Below, one piece after another: positions 43,250-52,570 of a stretch of 64,000 bases of DNA. The notes under the pieces are model-generated. The model saw nothing but the letters and a program-made list of their open reading frames with translations. It was not told where the DNA came from and did no database searches. Source of the DNA: Castellaniella sp034675905. GTDB lineage: Bacteria > Pseudomonadota > Gammaproteobacteria > Burkholderiales > Burkholderiaceae_B. Made by a program: the position numbers and the translations under genes. Numbering within the stretch: the stretch's first letter is position 1; each line of letters opens with the position of its first letter. The stretch covers positions 327,619 to 391,618 of the forward strand of contig NZ_JAUCCV010000005.1 in assembly GCF_034675905.1 (NCBI RefSeq), given 5' to 3'.

Positions 43250-45547
43250 TCAGGCGGCCTGGCGCAAGGTCCTGGCCGCATGCACCATGGATTCCAAGGC
43301 TGCCCGCGTTTCCGGCCAGGCGCGGGTCTTCAGGCCGCAATCTGGGTTGACCCACAGCCGCTCGGCCGGCAGGCGCTGGGCCGCCTTGCGCATCAGGTTC
43401 ACCATCCAGTCTTCCTTGGGCACATTGGGGGAATGGATGTCATACACGCCCGGGCCGATATCGTTCGGATAGGCGAAATCCTCGAATGCGCCCAGCAGTT
43501 CCATATTCGAGCGCGAGGTTTCGATGGTGATCACATCCGCATCCATGGCTGCGATCGCCTGGATGATGTCATTGAACTCCGAATAGCACATATGCGTGTG
43601 GATCTGCGTGTCATCGCGCACCCCGCTGGTGGACAAGCGGAAACTGTCCACCGCCCAATCCAGATAGGCGGCCCAATCCCCATGGCGCAGCGGCAGGCCC
43701 TCGCGAAAGGCGGGCTCGTCGATCTGGATGATGGTGATGCCGGCCTGTTCCAGGTCCTGGACTTCGTCACGCAAAGCCAGGGCGATCTGGCGGCACGTCT
43801 GTTCACGCGGCTGATCGTCGCGCACGAATGACCACTGCAGGATCGTCACGGGGCCAGTCAACATGCCCTTGACCGGTTTGTCGGTCAGGGACTGCGCATA
43901 GGAAGACCAGGCTACCGTCATGGGCGCCAGACGGGCCACGTCGCCAAAAATCAGCGGCGGCTTGACGCAGCGGGAACCGTAGCTCTGCACCCAGCCGTAG
44001 GCCGTAAAGGCGAATCCGGCCAGCAATTCCCCAAAATATTCCACCATATCGTTGCGTTCAGGTTCGCCATGCACCAGCACATCCAGGCCGATGTCTTCCT
44101 GAAAACGGATCACGCGTTCGATTTCCGCACGGATGGCCTTTTCGTAGGCGGCATCCCCCAAAGCGCCCGAACGCCAGTCACGGCGCAGCGCCCGGATATC
44201 CGTGGTCTGCGGAAAAGACCCGATCGTGGTCGTCGGAAACGCCGGCAGCCCCAAGCGCTGCTGCTGACTGCGGATGCGCTGGGCAAACGGCGCGCGCTCA
44301 CGGCTAAGCGCGGCGGAATCCGCCAGGCGGGCGGCGACATCCGTCCGATGGATACGGCCTGATGCGGCACGGTTGCGCACGGCCTGGCGGGCGGCATCCA
44401 GCGCCTGCTGTTCAGCCGCGCCGGCATTGCCGTCGACCAAGGCCTGCAACAAATGCAGCTCATCCAGTTTCTGGATGGCGAAGGACAGCCAGCCGCGCAG
44501 TTCGGCATCCAGGCCGGTTTCCAGGGACAGATCGATCGGCGTGTGCAGCAAGGAGCACGACGGCGCCAGCCACAGGCGGTCTTTCAACTGCGCGGCAACC
44601 GCTTTGATCTGGCCATGGATCCGATCCAGATCGGCCCGCCAGACATTGCGCCCGTCGATGACGCCCAGGGACAGCACCTGATCATCCCGCACACCGGACA
44701 GCACCGCATCCAGCTGAGCCGGCGCCCGGACCAGATCCACATGCAGGCCCTGCACCGGCAGCGCGCGCACCACATCCAAATTATCCCCGATGCCGCCAAA
44801 ATAGGTGGCCAGCAACACCTTGGGACCCTGCGCGGCCAAGCGGGCATAAACGGCTGCAAACGCGTTTTTCCAGGCAGCAGGCAAATCCAGCACCAGAATC
44901 GGCTCGTCGATTTGCACCCACTCTACCCCCTGAGCCGCCAGACGTTGCAGCACCTGCTCATAGACGGGCAGCAAGGCCGCCAGCAAGGCCAGCTTGCCTT
45001 CGTCGGATGCGCCCTGCACGAAGGCATCGCCCTTGCCCAGCCACAACCAGGTCAGCGGTCCCGGGATCACGGGACGGGCGCGGTGCCCCAGCGCCTGGGC
45101 CTCGGCCACCTGCTCAAACAACGACTCGCGGGCAATCCGATAGGTCTGGCCGGGGTGCAGTTCCGGCACGATGTAGTGATAGTTGGTGTCGAACCATTTG
45201 GTCATCTCGCATGCCGCCGCCGGCGTGCCCGACGGCGCCCGGCCCCGCGCCATGCGAAACAGCGTATCCAATGCGACCGGCGCAGCCTCATCCTGGCCAA
45301 AGCGGGCCGGTACCGCCCCCAGCAGCGTGGTCCATTCCAGAATCTGGTCATACCAGGCGAAATCCCCGACTGGCGCCCACTGCAGTCCGGCCTGCGTCTG
45401 CACCGCCCAGTGGCGAGCCCGCAATTCACGCCCAGTCGCCAGCAGACTGTCCTGATCCGCCTTGCCCGCCCAATAGGCTTCCTGAGCCCGCTTCAATTCC
45501 CGGGCCGCGCCGATGCGGGGGAAACCAAGATTATGAATGATCGTCAT
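43250..45547 (-). CDS. metE: Cobalamin-independent methionine synthase
   Basis: 765 residues, full length. It transfers a methyl group from 5-methyltetrahydropteroyl-triglutamate to homocysteine, using zinc. Zinc ligands are seen in HTHMCYSEFND (His and Cys near residue 650) and NPDCGLKTR (Cys737); the start NLGFPRIGAARELK and the catalytic-domain FPTTTIGSFPQTTDIR are typical. It is divergent from metR, the classical arrangement for MetR activation when homocysteine is present. Confidence 0.97.
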   Translation of the reverse strand: MTIIHNLGFPRIGAARELKRAQEAYWAGKADQDSLLATGRELRARHWAVQTQAGLQWAPVGDFAWYDQILEWTTLLGAVPARFGQDEAAPVALDTLFRMARGRAPSGTPAAACEMTKWFDTNYHYIVPELHPGQTYRIARESLFEQVAEAQALGHRARPVIPGPLTWLWLGKGDAFVQGASDEGKLALLAALLPVYEQVLQRLAAQGVEWVQIDEPILVLDLPAAWKNAFAAVYARLAAQGPKVLLATYFGGIGDNLDVVRALPVQGLHVDLVRAPAQLDAVLSGVRDDQVLSLGVIDGRNVWRADLDRIHGQIKAVAAQLKDRLWLAPSCSLLHTPIDLSLETGLDAELRGWLSFAIQKLDELHLLQALVDGNAGAAEQQALDAARQAVRNRAASGRIHRTDVAARLADSAALSRERAPFAQRIRSQQQRLGLPAFPTTTIGSFPQTTDIRALRRDWRSGALGDAAYEKAIRAEIERVIRFQEDIGLDVLVHGEPERNDMVEYFGELLAGFAFTAYGWVQSYGSRCVKPPLIFGDVARLAPMTVAWSSYAQSLTDKPVKGMLTGPVTILQWSFVRDDQPREQTCRQIALALRDEVQDLEQAGITIIQIDEPAFREGLPLRHGDWAAYLDWAVDSFRLSTSGVRDDTQIHTHMCYSEFNDIIQAIAAMDADVITIETSRSNMELLGAFEDFAYPNDIGPGVYDIHSPNVPKEDWMVNLMRKAAQRLPAERLWVNPDCGLKTRAWPETRAALESMVHAARTLRQAA

Positions 45548-45650
45548 GCTGAATCCCTGATAACATTAATAATATTCAATGAACAACATTGTGCACGGGA
45601 AGGATTCAAATAAAAAATCAAATCCTGCACTCATAACATGAGAGAAATTC
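45548..45650. promoter_or_regulatory. metE-metR divergent control region
   Basis: This 103-base AT-rich gap must hold both promoters. It contains TGAATCC (45550-45556) and GGATTCA (45603-45609) as a perfect inverted pair, and a central TTCAATGAA element. MetR boxes elsewhere are TGAA-N5-TTCA; no exact copy is present, so the binding site is not firmly placed. Confidence 0.45.
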
Positions 45651-46565
45651 ATGCTAGAAGTCAGACACCTGGAAACCTTGCTGGCGATCCGCGACGGCGG
45701 CAGCCTGCAGGAAGCCGCCGAACGCCTGCATGTGACCCAATCCGCCCTGTCGCATCAGCTACGCGATCTGGAAGTCCGCCTGAAAACCCCGCTGCTGAAC
45801 CGGCGCACCCGACCGGCGCGTTTGACCACTGCCGGTCTGCGGCTGGTCGCCTTGGCGGAAGACGTGCTGCCACGCATCCGCGCGACTGAACTGGAATTGC
45901 GCCGCCTATCGGCCGGACGCGCCGGCCGGCTGCACGTGGCCATCGACTGCCATTCCTGCTTTCAATGGCTGATGCCCACCCTGGACGCCTTTCGCAAGGA
46001 CTGGCCGGAGGTCTCTCTGGATTTGAGCGCGGCGTTTTCTTTCGCTCCCCTGCCCGCGCTGAGCCGAGGCGACCTGGATGTCGTGATCACGTCCGACCCC
46101 GAAACACTGGACGGCGTGCACTACGCCCCGCTATTCGCCTACGAACTGGTGCTGGCGGTATCCAGCCAGGGGCCGCTGGGCGCGGCGCGCCGCGTCGAAG
46201 CCGAAGACCTGCGCGACCAGATCCTGATTACCTATCCGGTGGATCGCAGCCGGCTGGATGTGTTTACGGTATTCCTGGACCCGGCCGGGGTGGAACCCGC
46301 CGGCATCCGTACTGCGGAACTGACCCCCATGATCGTGCAACTGGTCGCCAGCGGGCGCGGCGTGGCCGCTCTGCCCAGCTGGGCGTTGGATGAATATAAG
46401 GATCTGCCGGGCCTGCACATCTGCCGGCTGGACGACGGCATCTGGCGCACGCTGCAGGCGGGCGTCCGGGCGGAAGACACCGATACAGCCTATGTGCAGG
46501 CGTTTTTGGAACAGGCGCGGCGGACGTGTTTCGAGGCCCTGCCAGGCATCCGCCAGGCAGGATGA
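45651..46565 (+). CDS. metR: LysR-family regulator MetR
   Basis: 304 residues: LysR winged helix at residues 1-60 (LEVRHLETLLAIRDGGSLQE...QSALSHQL) and an effector domain. AIDCHSCFQWLMP matches the MetR-specific segment around the homocysteine site, and the divergent metE gene confirms the role. Its stop is 5 bases from the convergent recX stop. Confidence 0.93.
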   Translation: MLEVRHLETLLAIRDGGSLQEAAERLHVTQSALSHQLRDLEVRLKTPLLNRRTRPARLTTAGLRLVALAEDVLPRIRATELELRRLSAGRAGRLHVAIDCHSCFQWLMPTLDAFRKDWPEVSLDLSAAFSFAPLPALSRGDLDVVITSDPETLDGVHYAPLFAYELVLAVSSQGPLGAARRVEAEDLRDQILITYPVDRSRLDVFTVFLDPAGVEPAGIRTAELTPMIVQLVASGRGVAALPSWALDEYKDLPGLHICRLDDGIWRTLQAGVRAEDTDTAYVQAFLEQARRTCFEALPGIRQAG

Positions 46566-46570
46566 TGCCG

Positions 46571-47083
46571 TCAGGCAGATTCGTCAGTCGCCGAATCGCC
46601 GGAGCCGTCCACATCCGGGTCGAATGCGGTATCTCGGTCGGACAACAGGCGCCGAATCACATCGCTGCTGAATCCCCGCCCCGCTAAAAAGCGGTACTGC
46701 CGGGCATAGTCGCGAGCATCGGCGGGCGGTGCAGAAAACTTACGCTGCCAGACGGCACGGGCGCGTTCGGGTTCGGAGGTGCGCAGGGTGTCCTGCAGAT
46801 CGGCCAGTTGTCCGTCCGCGACCCCTTGCTGCCGCAGGGCGCCCAGAATGCGCTGCGCGCCCTGCCGGCCGGCCGTGCGATGCACATAGGCCTGGGCATA
46901 GCGTTGGTCGGACTGCCAGTGGGTGCGCTGCAAATCATCCAGCACGGCTTCGATTTCGGCTGGATCATCACAATAAGCAGACAGCTTGCGCTGCAATTCC
47001 AGGCGGGAATGTTCCCGCCTGGACAAATAGGCCACCGCCCTGGCCTTCAGGCTGGGGCCGGGCCTGAAGGGACTATTCGCCAT
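46571..47083 (-). CDS. recX: RecX regulatory protein
   Basis: 170 residues. RecX binds RecA filaments and limits their activity. The repeated three-helix pattern is visible (RAVAYLSRREHSRLELQRKL, YVHRTAGRQGAQRILGALRQ, YRFLAGRGFSSDVIRRLL). Its ATG overlaps the 3' end of recA by 11 bases, so it is made at a fraction of the RecA level. The C-terminus has an acidic tail. Confidence 0.93.
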   Translation of the reverse strand: MANSPFRPGPSLKARAVAYLSRREHSRLELQRKLSAYCDDPAEIEAVLDDLQRTHWQSDQRYAQAYVHRTAGRQGAQRILGALRQQGVADGQLADLQDTLRTSEPERARAVWQRKFSAPPADARDYARQYRFLAGRGFSSDVIRRLLSDRDTAFDPDVDGSGDSATDESA

Positions 47084-48143
47084 CCGCAGGAGCGGCGGCG
47101 ACTGGCATGCCGCCGGCAGGCGCAGCCCGCAGCACCACCCCCAGCTGTTCCCGCACCTTGTTTTCGATCTCGAACGCCAAGGCAGGACGTTCTTTCAGGT
47201 AATCGCGGACGTTGTCCTTGCCCTGGCCGATACGGTCGCCGTTGTAGCTATACCAGGCGCCTGCCTTGTCGACGATGCCGGCCTGCACGCCCAGATCGAT
47301 GATTTCGCCTTCGCGCGAAATGCCAGCGCCATACATGATGTCGAATTCCACCTGTTTGAAGGGGGGAGCGACCTTGTTTTTGACGACCTTGACCCGGGTT
47401 TCGTTGCCGACGACCTCGTCGCCCTTTTTGATGGAGCCGATGCGGCGGATATCCAGACGCACGGATGAATAGAATTTCAGGGCATTGCCGCCGGTAGTGG
47501 TTTCGGGATTGCCGAACATGACGCCGATCTTCATGCGGATCTGATTGATGAAGATCACCATGCAATTGGCGCGTTTGATATTGGCGGTGAGCTTGCGCAG
47601 GGCTTGGCTCATGAGGCGGGCCTGCAGGCCCGGCAGGGAATCGCCCATATCGCCTTCGATTTCAGCCTTTGGCACCAGCGCAGCCACGGAGTCGATGACG
47701 ATCAGATCGACCGAGCCGGAGCGCACCAGCGCATCGGTGATTTCCAGGGCTTGTTCACCGGTGTCAGGCTGGGAAATCAGCAGGTCTTCGAGGTTGATGC
47801 CCAGGCGCGATGCGTATTGCACGTCGAGTGCGTGTTCGGCATCGATGAAGGCGCAGGTGCCGCCGATTTTCTGCATTTCGGCAATGACCTGCAAGGTGAG
47901 CGTGGTCTTGCCGGACGATTCCGGACCATAGATTTCAACCACCCGGCCACGCGGCAGCCCACCGACGCCCAAGGCGATATCCAGCCCCAACGATCCGGTA
48001 GAGACGACCTGAATGTCGTGTTCGACCTGATTGTCGCCGTAGCGCATGATGGAGCCTTTGCCGAATTGCTTTTCGATCTGCGACAGCGCGGCGGCCAGCG
48101 CCTTGGCGCGTTCGGGGTTGGCCTTGCCGGTGCGTTCGTCCAT
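47073..48143 (-). CDS. recA: Recombinase RecA
   Basis: 356 residues from ATG 48143, chosen for the AAGGAAA ribosome-binding site 8 bases upstream; an in-frame ATG at 48179 lacks one. It forms the filament for homologous recombination and triggers LexA self-cleavage. Walker A GPESSGKTT (73-81), the DNA-binding loops and the C-terminal acidic end are present; there is no intein. A LexA-like box next to the -10 box implies SOS control. Confidence 0.97.
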   Translation of the reverse strand: MDERTGKANPERAKALAAALSQIEKQFGKGSIMRYGDNQVEHDIQVVSTGSLGLDIALGVGGLPRGRVVEIYGPESSGKTTLTLQVIAEMQKIGGTCAFIDAEHALDVQYASRLGINLEDLLISQPDTGEQALEITDALVRSGSVDLIVIDSVAALVPKAEIEGDMGDSLPGLQARLMSQALRKLTANIKRANCMVIFINQIRMKIGVMFGNPETTTGGNALKFYSSVRLDIRRIGSIKKGDEVVGNETRVKVVKNKVAPPFKQVEFDIMYGAGISREGEIIDLGVQAGIVDKAGAWYSYNGDRIGQGKDNVRDYLKERPALAFEIENKVREQLGVVLRAAPAGGMPVAAAPADGE

Positions 48144-48198
48144 GGGGGGTTTCCTTTTACTGGGTGCGGTAGATGTCATGGGGGAAATTATGGCATTA

Positions 48199-48220
48199 AT
48201 TATACTGTATAAAAACCCAG
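48199..48220 (-). promoter_or_regulatory. recA promoter -10 box with adjacent LexA-like box
   Basis: Minus-strand TATAAT (48199-48204) is the consensus -10 element. Directly upstream CTGTATAAAAACCCAG (48205-48220) fits the LexA pattern CTG-N10-CAG, with one half-site (CTGTAT) close to the E. coli consensus. LexA bound here would block RNA polymerase. No strong -35 hexamer is seen. Confidence 0.65.
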
Positions 48221-48334
48221 ATATGATAATTCAATCCCATCCTGTCCGCCGCAGCCCGCCGGTGCGCTTCCCGCAGTCCATCGTTAACCCTAAATGACGG
48301 CCCGCCGCGCCCCATGCGACAATTCTCCACATCA

Positions 48335-48350
48335 GGGTGACTCGTCACCC
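48335..48350. repeat. Perfect inverted repeat upstream of the response regulator gene
   Basis: GGGTGA, four bases, TCACCC, about 30 bases before the ATG at 48381. It could be a protein-binding site or an RNA hairpin in the leader. Autoregulation by the response regulator is possible but not shown. Confidence 0.4.
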
Positions 48351-48380
48351 GCCCCTGTTTCCCTGGATGTCATTCCCGCC

Positions 48381-49082
<702 letters not shown>

Positions 49083-49090
49083 CGCCGCCC

Positions 49091-50554
49091 ATGTTCGCGG
49101 ACTCACGCCCAGCCTATGCCCGGCGCCGCCGGCGGCGGCGCCATGCCACGCTGTTGGGCCGCATCCTGCTCTGGATGATCGTGCCGCTGTTCGTGCTGTG
49201 GTCCATTGGCATCGTGATCACCTATTTCATTTCCCTGAACATCGCCAATTCGCCCTACGATCGCACCTTGTCCAGCCATCTGCGCCTGCTGCGTCACGAA
49301 GTCGAACAGCAGCGCCTGTCCACGGGCATCACGCTGTCGGAATCCGCCCGCACCATCCTCGCGGGCAGCGGCGACGACACTCCCACCACCTGGCAGATCC
49401 TGGATGCCAATGGCCATCTGATGGCCGGCAACCCCAACATCCCCACCCCGGAAAACTGGACCTACGACATCGACCAGGTCCGCTACCGCAATGCCACGCT
49501 GAACCATCAGGCGATCCGCCTGGCTTACCTGTGGGGCGGACGCGACCGCGATGGCACCGGTTTCCTGACGGTCGTGGCCGAACCCGGCGAAGCCCGCGCC
49601 ACCTTGCAGCAGGAAATCCTGACCGGGATGCTGACGCCGCAGCTGATCATTCTGCCGCTGGCGGCCATGCTGGCAGGCCTGGGTCTGACACAGGGCCTGG
49701 AGCCCCTGAGCCTGCTGCAGGAACACATGCGACGGCGTAAACCCAGCGACCTGTCGCCCATCCGCGACGACCTGGCTCCTGCCGAAATCGTGCCCCTGAT
49801 CGCGGCCATGAACAATGTGCTGCAGCGCCTGTCGGCGTCCATCGAATCCCAACGACGCTTCGTCGCCAACGCCGCTCACCAACTGAAAACCCCGCTGGCC
49901 GGCATCCGCACACAATGCGAAATCGCCTTGCGCGAACAAGAACCCGCCCGCATGCGCGACAGCCTGCAGCAACTGATCACCGGGTCCCAACGCGCCACCC
50001 GGCTGGTCAATCAGCTGCTGCTGCTGGCGCGCGCCGAATCCCTGGACCCCAACCAGTCCCGCACCACCGAACAGCTGAATCTGCACACCCTGGCCGCCGA
50101 AGGCACCGGGGCATGGGTGCAGACCGCGCTGCAGCGGGGCATCGATCTGGGCTTTGAATCCTCGGACGAGAATCTGCCCGTCTTTGGCAACGGCATCATG
50201 ATCCGAGAGCTGCTGAACAACCTGATCGACAATGCCCTGCTGTACACCCCCGCGGGCGGCCAAGTCACGGTGCGCGTGCTCGCCGACGGCGATCTGGCCT
50301 GCCTGGAAGTCCAGGACACCGGCCCCGGCATCCCGCTGGACGAGCAATCCCAGGTCTTCGACCGCTTCTACCGGATTCTGGGCCACGAGGCCGAAGGCAG
50401 CGGCCTGGGCCTGGCGATCGTACGCGAAGTCGCTGAACACCACCAGGCCAGCATCGCCTTTCTGCCGCCCGGCAATCACTACGACCCGGTCAGCGCCGGC
50501 ACCCGGCTGAGGGTGTCCTTTCCGCGCGATCACGTTCCCAGGACCCGCACGTGA
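49091..50554 (+). CDS. Sensor histidine kinase (TctE-like, two-component sensor N-terminal domain)
   Basis: 487 residues. An Arg-rich cytoplasmic start precedes a membrane helix (about 24-50), a periplasmic 2CSK_N-type sensor domain (about 51-180), a second helix (about 183-201), a HAMP-like linker, the H-box ANAAHQLKTPLAG with phospho-acceptor His263, and the ATPase motifs LLNNLIDNALLY, DTGPGIP and GSGLGLAIV. It overlaps the transporter start by GTGA, so sensor and transporter are made together. Confidence 0.94.
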   Translation: MFADSRPAYARRRRRRRHATLLGRILLWMIVPLFVLWSIGIVITYFISLNIANSPYDRTLSSHLRLLRHEVEQQRLSTGITLSESARTILAGSGDDTPTTWQILDANGHLMAGNPNIPTPENWTYDIDQVRYRNATLNHQAIRLAYLWGGRDRDGTGFLTVVAEPGEARATLQQEILTGMLTPQLIILPLAAMLAGLGLTQGLEPLSLLQEHMRRRKPSDLSPIRDDLAPAEIVPLIAAMNNVLQRLSASIESQRRFVANAAHQLKTPLAGIRTQCEIALREQEPARMRDSLQQLITGSQRATRLVNQLLLLARAESLDPNQSRTTEQLNLHTLAAEGTGAWVQTALQRGIDLGFESSDENLPVFGNGIMIRELLNNLIDNALLYTPAGGQVTVRVLADGDLACLEVQDTGPGIPLDEQSQVFDRFYRILGHEAEGSGLGLAIVREVAEHHQASIAFLPPGNHYDPVSAGTRLRVSFPRDHVPRTRT

Positions 50555-52233
50555 ATCGAACTTCCCCCCTGACGTCCGACCCCATGGACGATGACCGGCG
50601 CCCCATGACGCACGAGGAACGCCGGGTGATTCTGGCCTCGTCCATGGGCACCGTCTTCGAATGGTATGACTTCTACGTATACGGTTCGCTGGCGGCCATC
50701 ATCGCCCAGCACTTCTTTTCGGGCGTCAATTCCACCGCCGGCTTCATTTTCGCGCTCTTGACCTTTGCCGCGGGTTTCGCCGTGCGCCCCTTCGGCGCCC
50801 TGGTCTTTGGCCGGCTGGGCGACATGGTGGGACGCAAATACGCCTTCGTCGTCTCGATCCTGATCATGGGCCTGTCGACGTTCCTGGTCGGCGTGCTGCC
50901 CTCGTCGGCGTCCATCGGCACGGCCGCCCCCATGATCCTGCTGCTCCTGCGCCTGCTGCAAGGTCTGGCCCTGGGGGGTGAATACGGCGGCGCCGCCGTG
51001 TATGTCGCCGAGCACGCGCCCAATCACCGCCGGGGGTTTTTCACCAGCTGGATCCAGACCACGGCCACGACCGGCATGTTCCTGTCCCTGGTCGTGGTGC
51101 TGGGCACCCGCGCCACCCTGGGGCAGGAAGCCTTCGAAGCCTGGGGCTGGCGCGTGCCCTTCCTGATTTCCGTGCTGCTGCTGGTCATTTCCGTCTGGAT
51201 CCGGCTGCGGTTGCACGAATCCCCGGCCTTCACCCGCATGAAATCCGAAGGCCTGATTTCTCGCGCCCCCATCAAGGAAGCCTTTGGCCGTTGGCGCAAT
51301 CTGCGCCTGATCCTGCTGGCCCTGTTCGGCTTGACGGCGGGCCAGGCGGTCGTCTGGTACACCAGCCAGTTCTACGCCCTGTATTTCCTGACGGAAACCC
51401 TGCGAGTCGATGCCAATATCGCCAACATCCTGGTGGCCCTGGCATTGCTGCTGGCCTGCCCCTTCTTTCTGGTGTTCGGCGCGCTATCGGACCGGATCGG
51501 GCGCAAGCCCATCATCATGGCGGGCTGCCTGATTGCTTGCCTCAGTTATTTTCCGGTCTTCAAAGGCCTGACCCATTACGCCAATCCAGCGCTGGAACGG
51601 GCACAGAAAAGCGCCCCCGTCTACGTGGTGGCCGACCCCGATAACTGTTCGCTGCAATTCAACCCCATCGGCACCGCCTCGTTCACCAGTTCCTGCGACC
51701 TGCTGAAGGCCTTCATGGCCAGCCATTCGGTGCACTACGTCAATCAGGACGCACCGGCCAATACCGTGGCCTATGCCCTGATCGGCGACCAGCGTATCGA
51801 TTCCTTCGAGGGCACCATCCTGCCACGCGCCGAATTCGCCCAGCGCAGCGCCGCCCTGCAGGACACGCTGCGCCAGGCGGTCCGCGACCACGGCTACCCC
51901 CATCATGCCGATCCCTCGCAGATGAATTACGCGATGGTGCTGTTGCTGCTGTTCTTTCTGGTGCTGCAGGTCACGATGGTCTACGGGCCGATTGCGGCCA
52001 TGCTGGTGGAAATGTTCCCCACCCGCATCCGCTATACGTCCATGAGCGTGCCCTACCATATCGGCAACGGCTGGTTCGGCGGATTCGTGCCGCCCGTGGC
52101 CTTTGCCACCGTCGCCACCACCGGCAATATGTACGACGGCCTGTGGTATCCCATCGTCATTTGCGCCATGACGCTGATCGTCGGCACGCTGTTCATTCGC
52201 GAGACCCGGCACAACGATCTGGATGCCCTCTGA
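50551..52233 (+). CDS. MFS transporter, metabolite:H+ symporter (MHS) family
   Basis: 560 residues from a GTG that overlaps the kinase stop; ATG 50584 (MDDDRRPM) is an alternative. The MHS pattern is clear: SSMGTVFEWYDFYVYGSLAA, GRLGDMVGRKYAF and SDRIGRKPIIM. About 12 helices are predicted. A loop of about 100 residues in the C-terminal half, rich in polar residues and with two cysteines (DPDNCSL, SSCDLL), is larger than in most MHS proteins. Relatives carry organic acids or osmolytes. Coupling to the two-component genes suggests its substrate is what the sensor detects. Confidence 0.9.
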   Translation: MNRTSPLTSDPMDDDRRPMTHEERRVILASSMGTVFEWYDFYVYGSLAAIIAQHFFSGVNSTAGFIFALLTFAAGFAVRPFGALVFGRLGDMVGRKYAFVVSILIMGLSTFLVGVLPSSASIGTAAPMILLLLRLLQGLALGGEYGGAAVYVAEHAPNHRRGFFTSWIQTTATTGMFLSLVVVLGTRATLGQEAFEAWGWRVPFLISVLLLVISVWIRLRLHESPAFTRMKSEGLISRAPIKEAFGRWRNLRLILLALFGLTAGQAVVWYTSQFYALYFLTETLRVDANIANILVALALLLACPFFLVFGALSDRIGRKPIIMAGCLIACLSYFPVFKGLTHYANPALERAQKSAPVYVVADPDNCSLQFNPIGTASFTSSCDLLKAFMASHSVHYVNQDAPANTVAYALIGDQRIDSFEGTILPRAEFAQRSAALQDTLRQAVRDHGYPHHADPSQMNYAMVLLLLFFLVLQVTMVYGPIAAMLVEMFPTRIRYTSMSVPYHIGNGWFGGFVPPVAFATVATTGNMYDGLWYPIVICAMTLIVGTLFIRETRHNDLDAL

Positions 52234-52267
52234 TTCAGAGTACCGTCAGGGGCCATCCGGTAGAATC

Positions 52268-52281
52268 TTGATGTGCATCAA
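52268..52281. promoter_or_regulatory. Exact FNR/ANR-type box
   Basis: TTGATGTGCATCAA is a perfect match to the FNR consensus TTGAT-N4-ATCAA. It lies 34 bases after the MFS stop and more than 280 bases before rdgC, with a terminator in between, so it most likely controls a short transcript from the intergenic region itself. Confidence 0.65.
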
Positions 52282-52284
52282 AGC

Positions 52285-52424
52285 TGGGCTCCGGTATCTT
52301 GTTCCCCCTTGCATCCCGGACCCGCACACACTTGATGCGCCGCCGTCCTTGCACCCCCCGCGAGCCTTTTTGTGCCTGGACGGCTGCCCCTCATGGCCCG
52401 GTATCGATACCGGGCCATTTTTTT
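52285..52424 (+). ncRNA. Candidate small RNA, possibly oxygen-responsive
   Basis: The gap 52234-52570 has no plausible protein gene before rdgC but strong RNA structure. After an FNR-type box and a TATCTT -10-like hexamer (52295-52300), a hairpin forms from GCCGTCC-TT-GCAC (52342-52354) and GTGC-CT-GGACGGC (52372-52384). Its 17-base loop begins CCCCC; a second C5 run lies near the proposed 5' end (52304-52308). An intrinsic terminator follows. C-rich loops of this kind pair with Shine-Dalgarno sequences in known Hfq-dependent RNAs. The start is uncertain: if TAGAAT at 52261-52266 is the real -10, the RNA is about 150 bases long and FNR would repress it. Confidence 0.55.
52394..52424 (+). terminator. 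Strong intrinsic terminator of the candidate sRNA
   Basis: A 24-base perfect palindrome (TGGCCCGGTATC followed by its complement) is directly followed by seven T. It lies about 160 bases after the MFS stop and is better explained as the end of a separate short RNA than of the transporter message, though it would end both. Confidence 0.85.
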
Positions 52425-52517
52425 CGCTCCTGCTCCGCCGGCGCCCAGTGGCCCGGCCTCCCGCCGCCAACCGGGCGGCGCGACACAGCCGCCGGCGGTG
52501 GCATGCACCGCATCGCG

Positions 52518-52523
52518 TACAAT
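52518..52523 (+). promoter_or_regulatory. Candidate -10 element of rdgC
   Basis: TACAAT, 48 bases before the rdgC ATG and downstream of the intergenic terminator. No convincing -35 hexamer was found. Confidence 0.35.
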
Positions 52524-52570
52524 CAAAGCCCTCTTTTCACTGCCGCCTGCCGGCCTATCCGCACACGACC

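Noticed and set aside
52223..52570. N-terminal extension of RdgC from an upstream in-frame start
   Set aside because: The extension crosses the intrinsic terminator and the hairpin; RdgC proteins start at MWFKNL.
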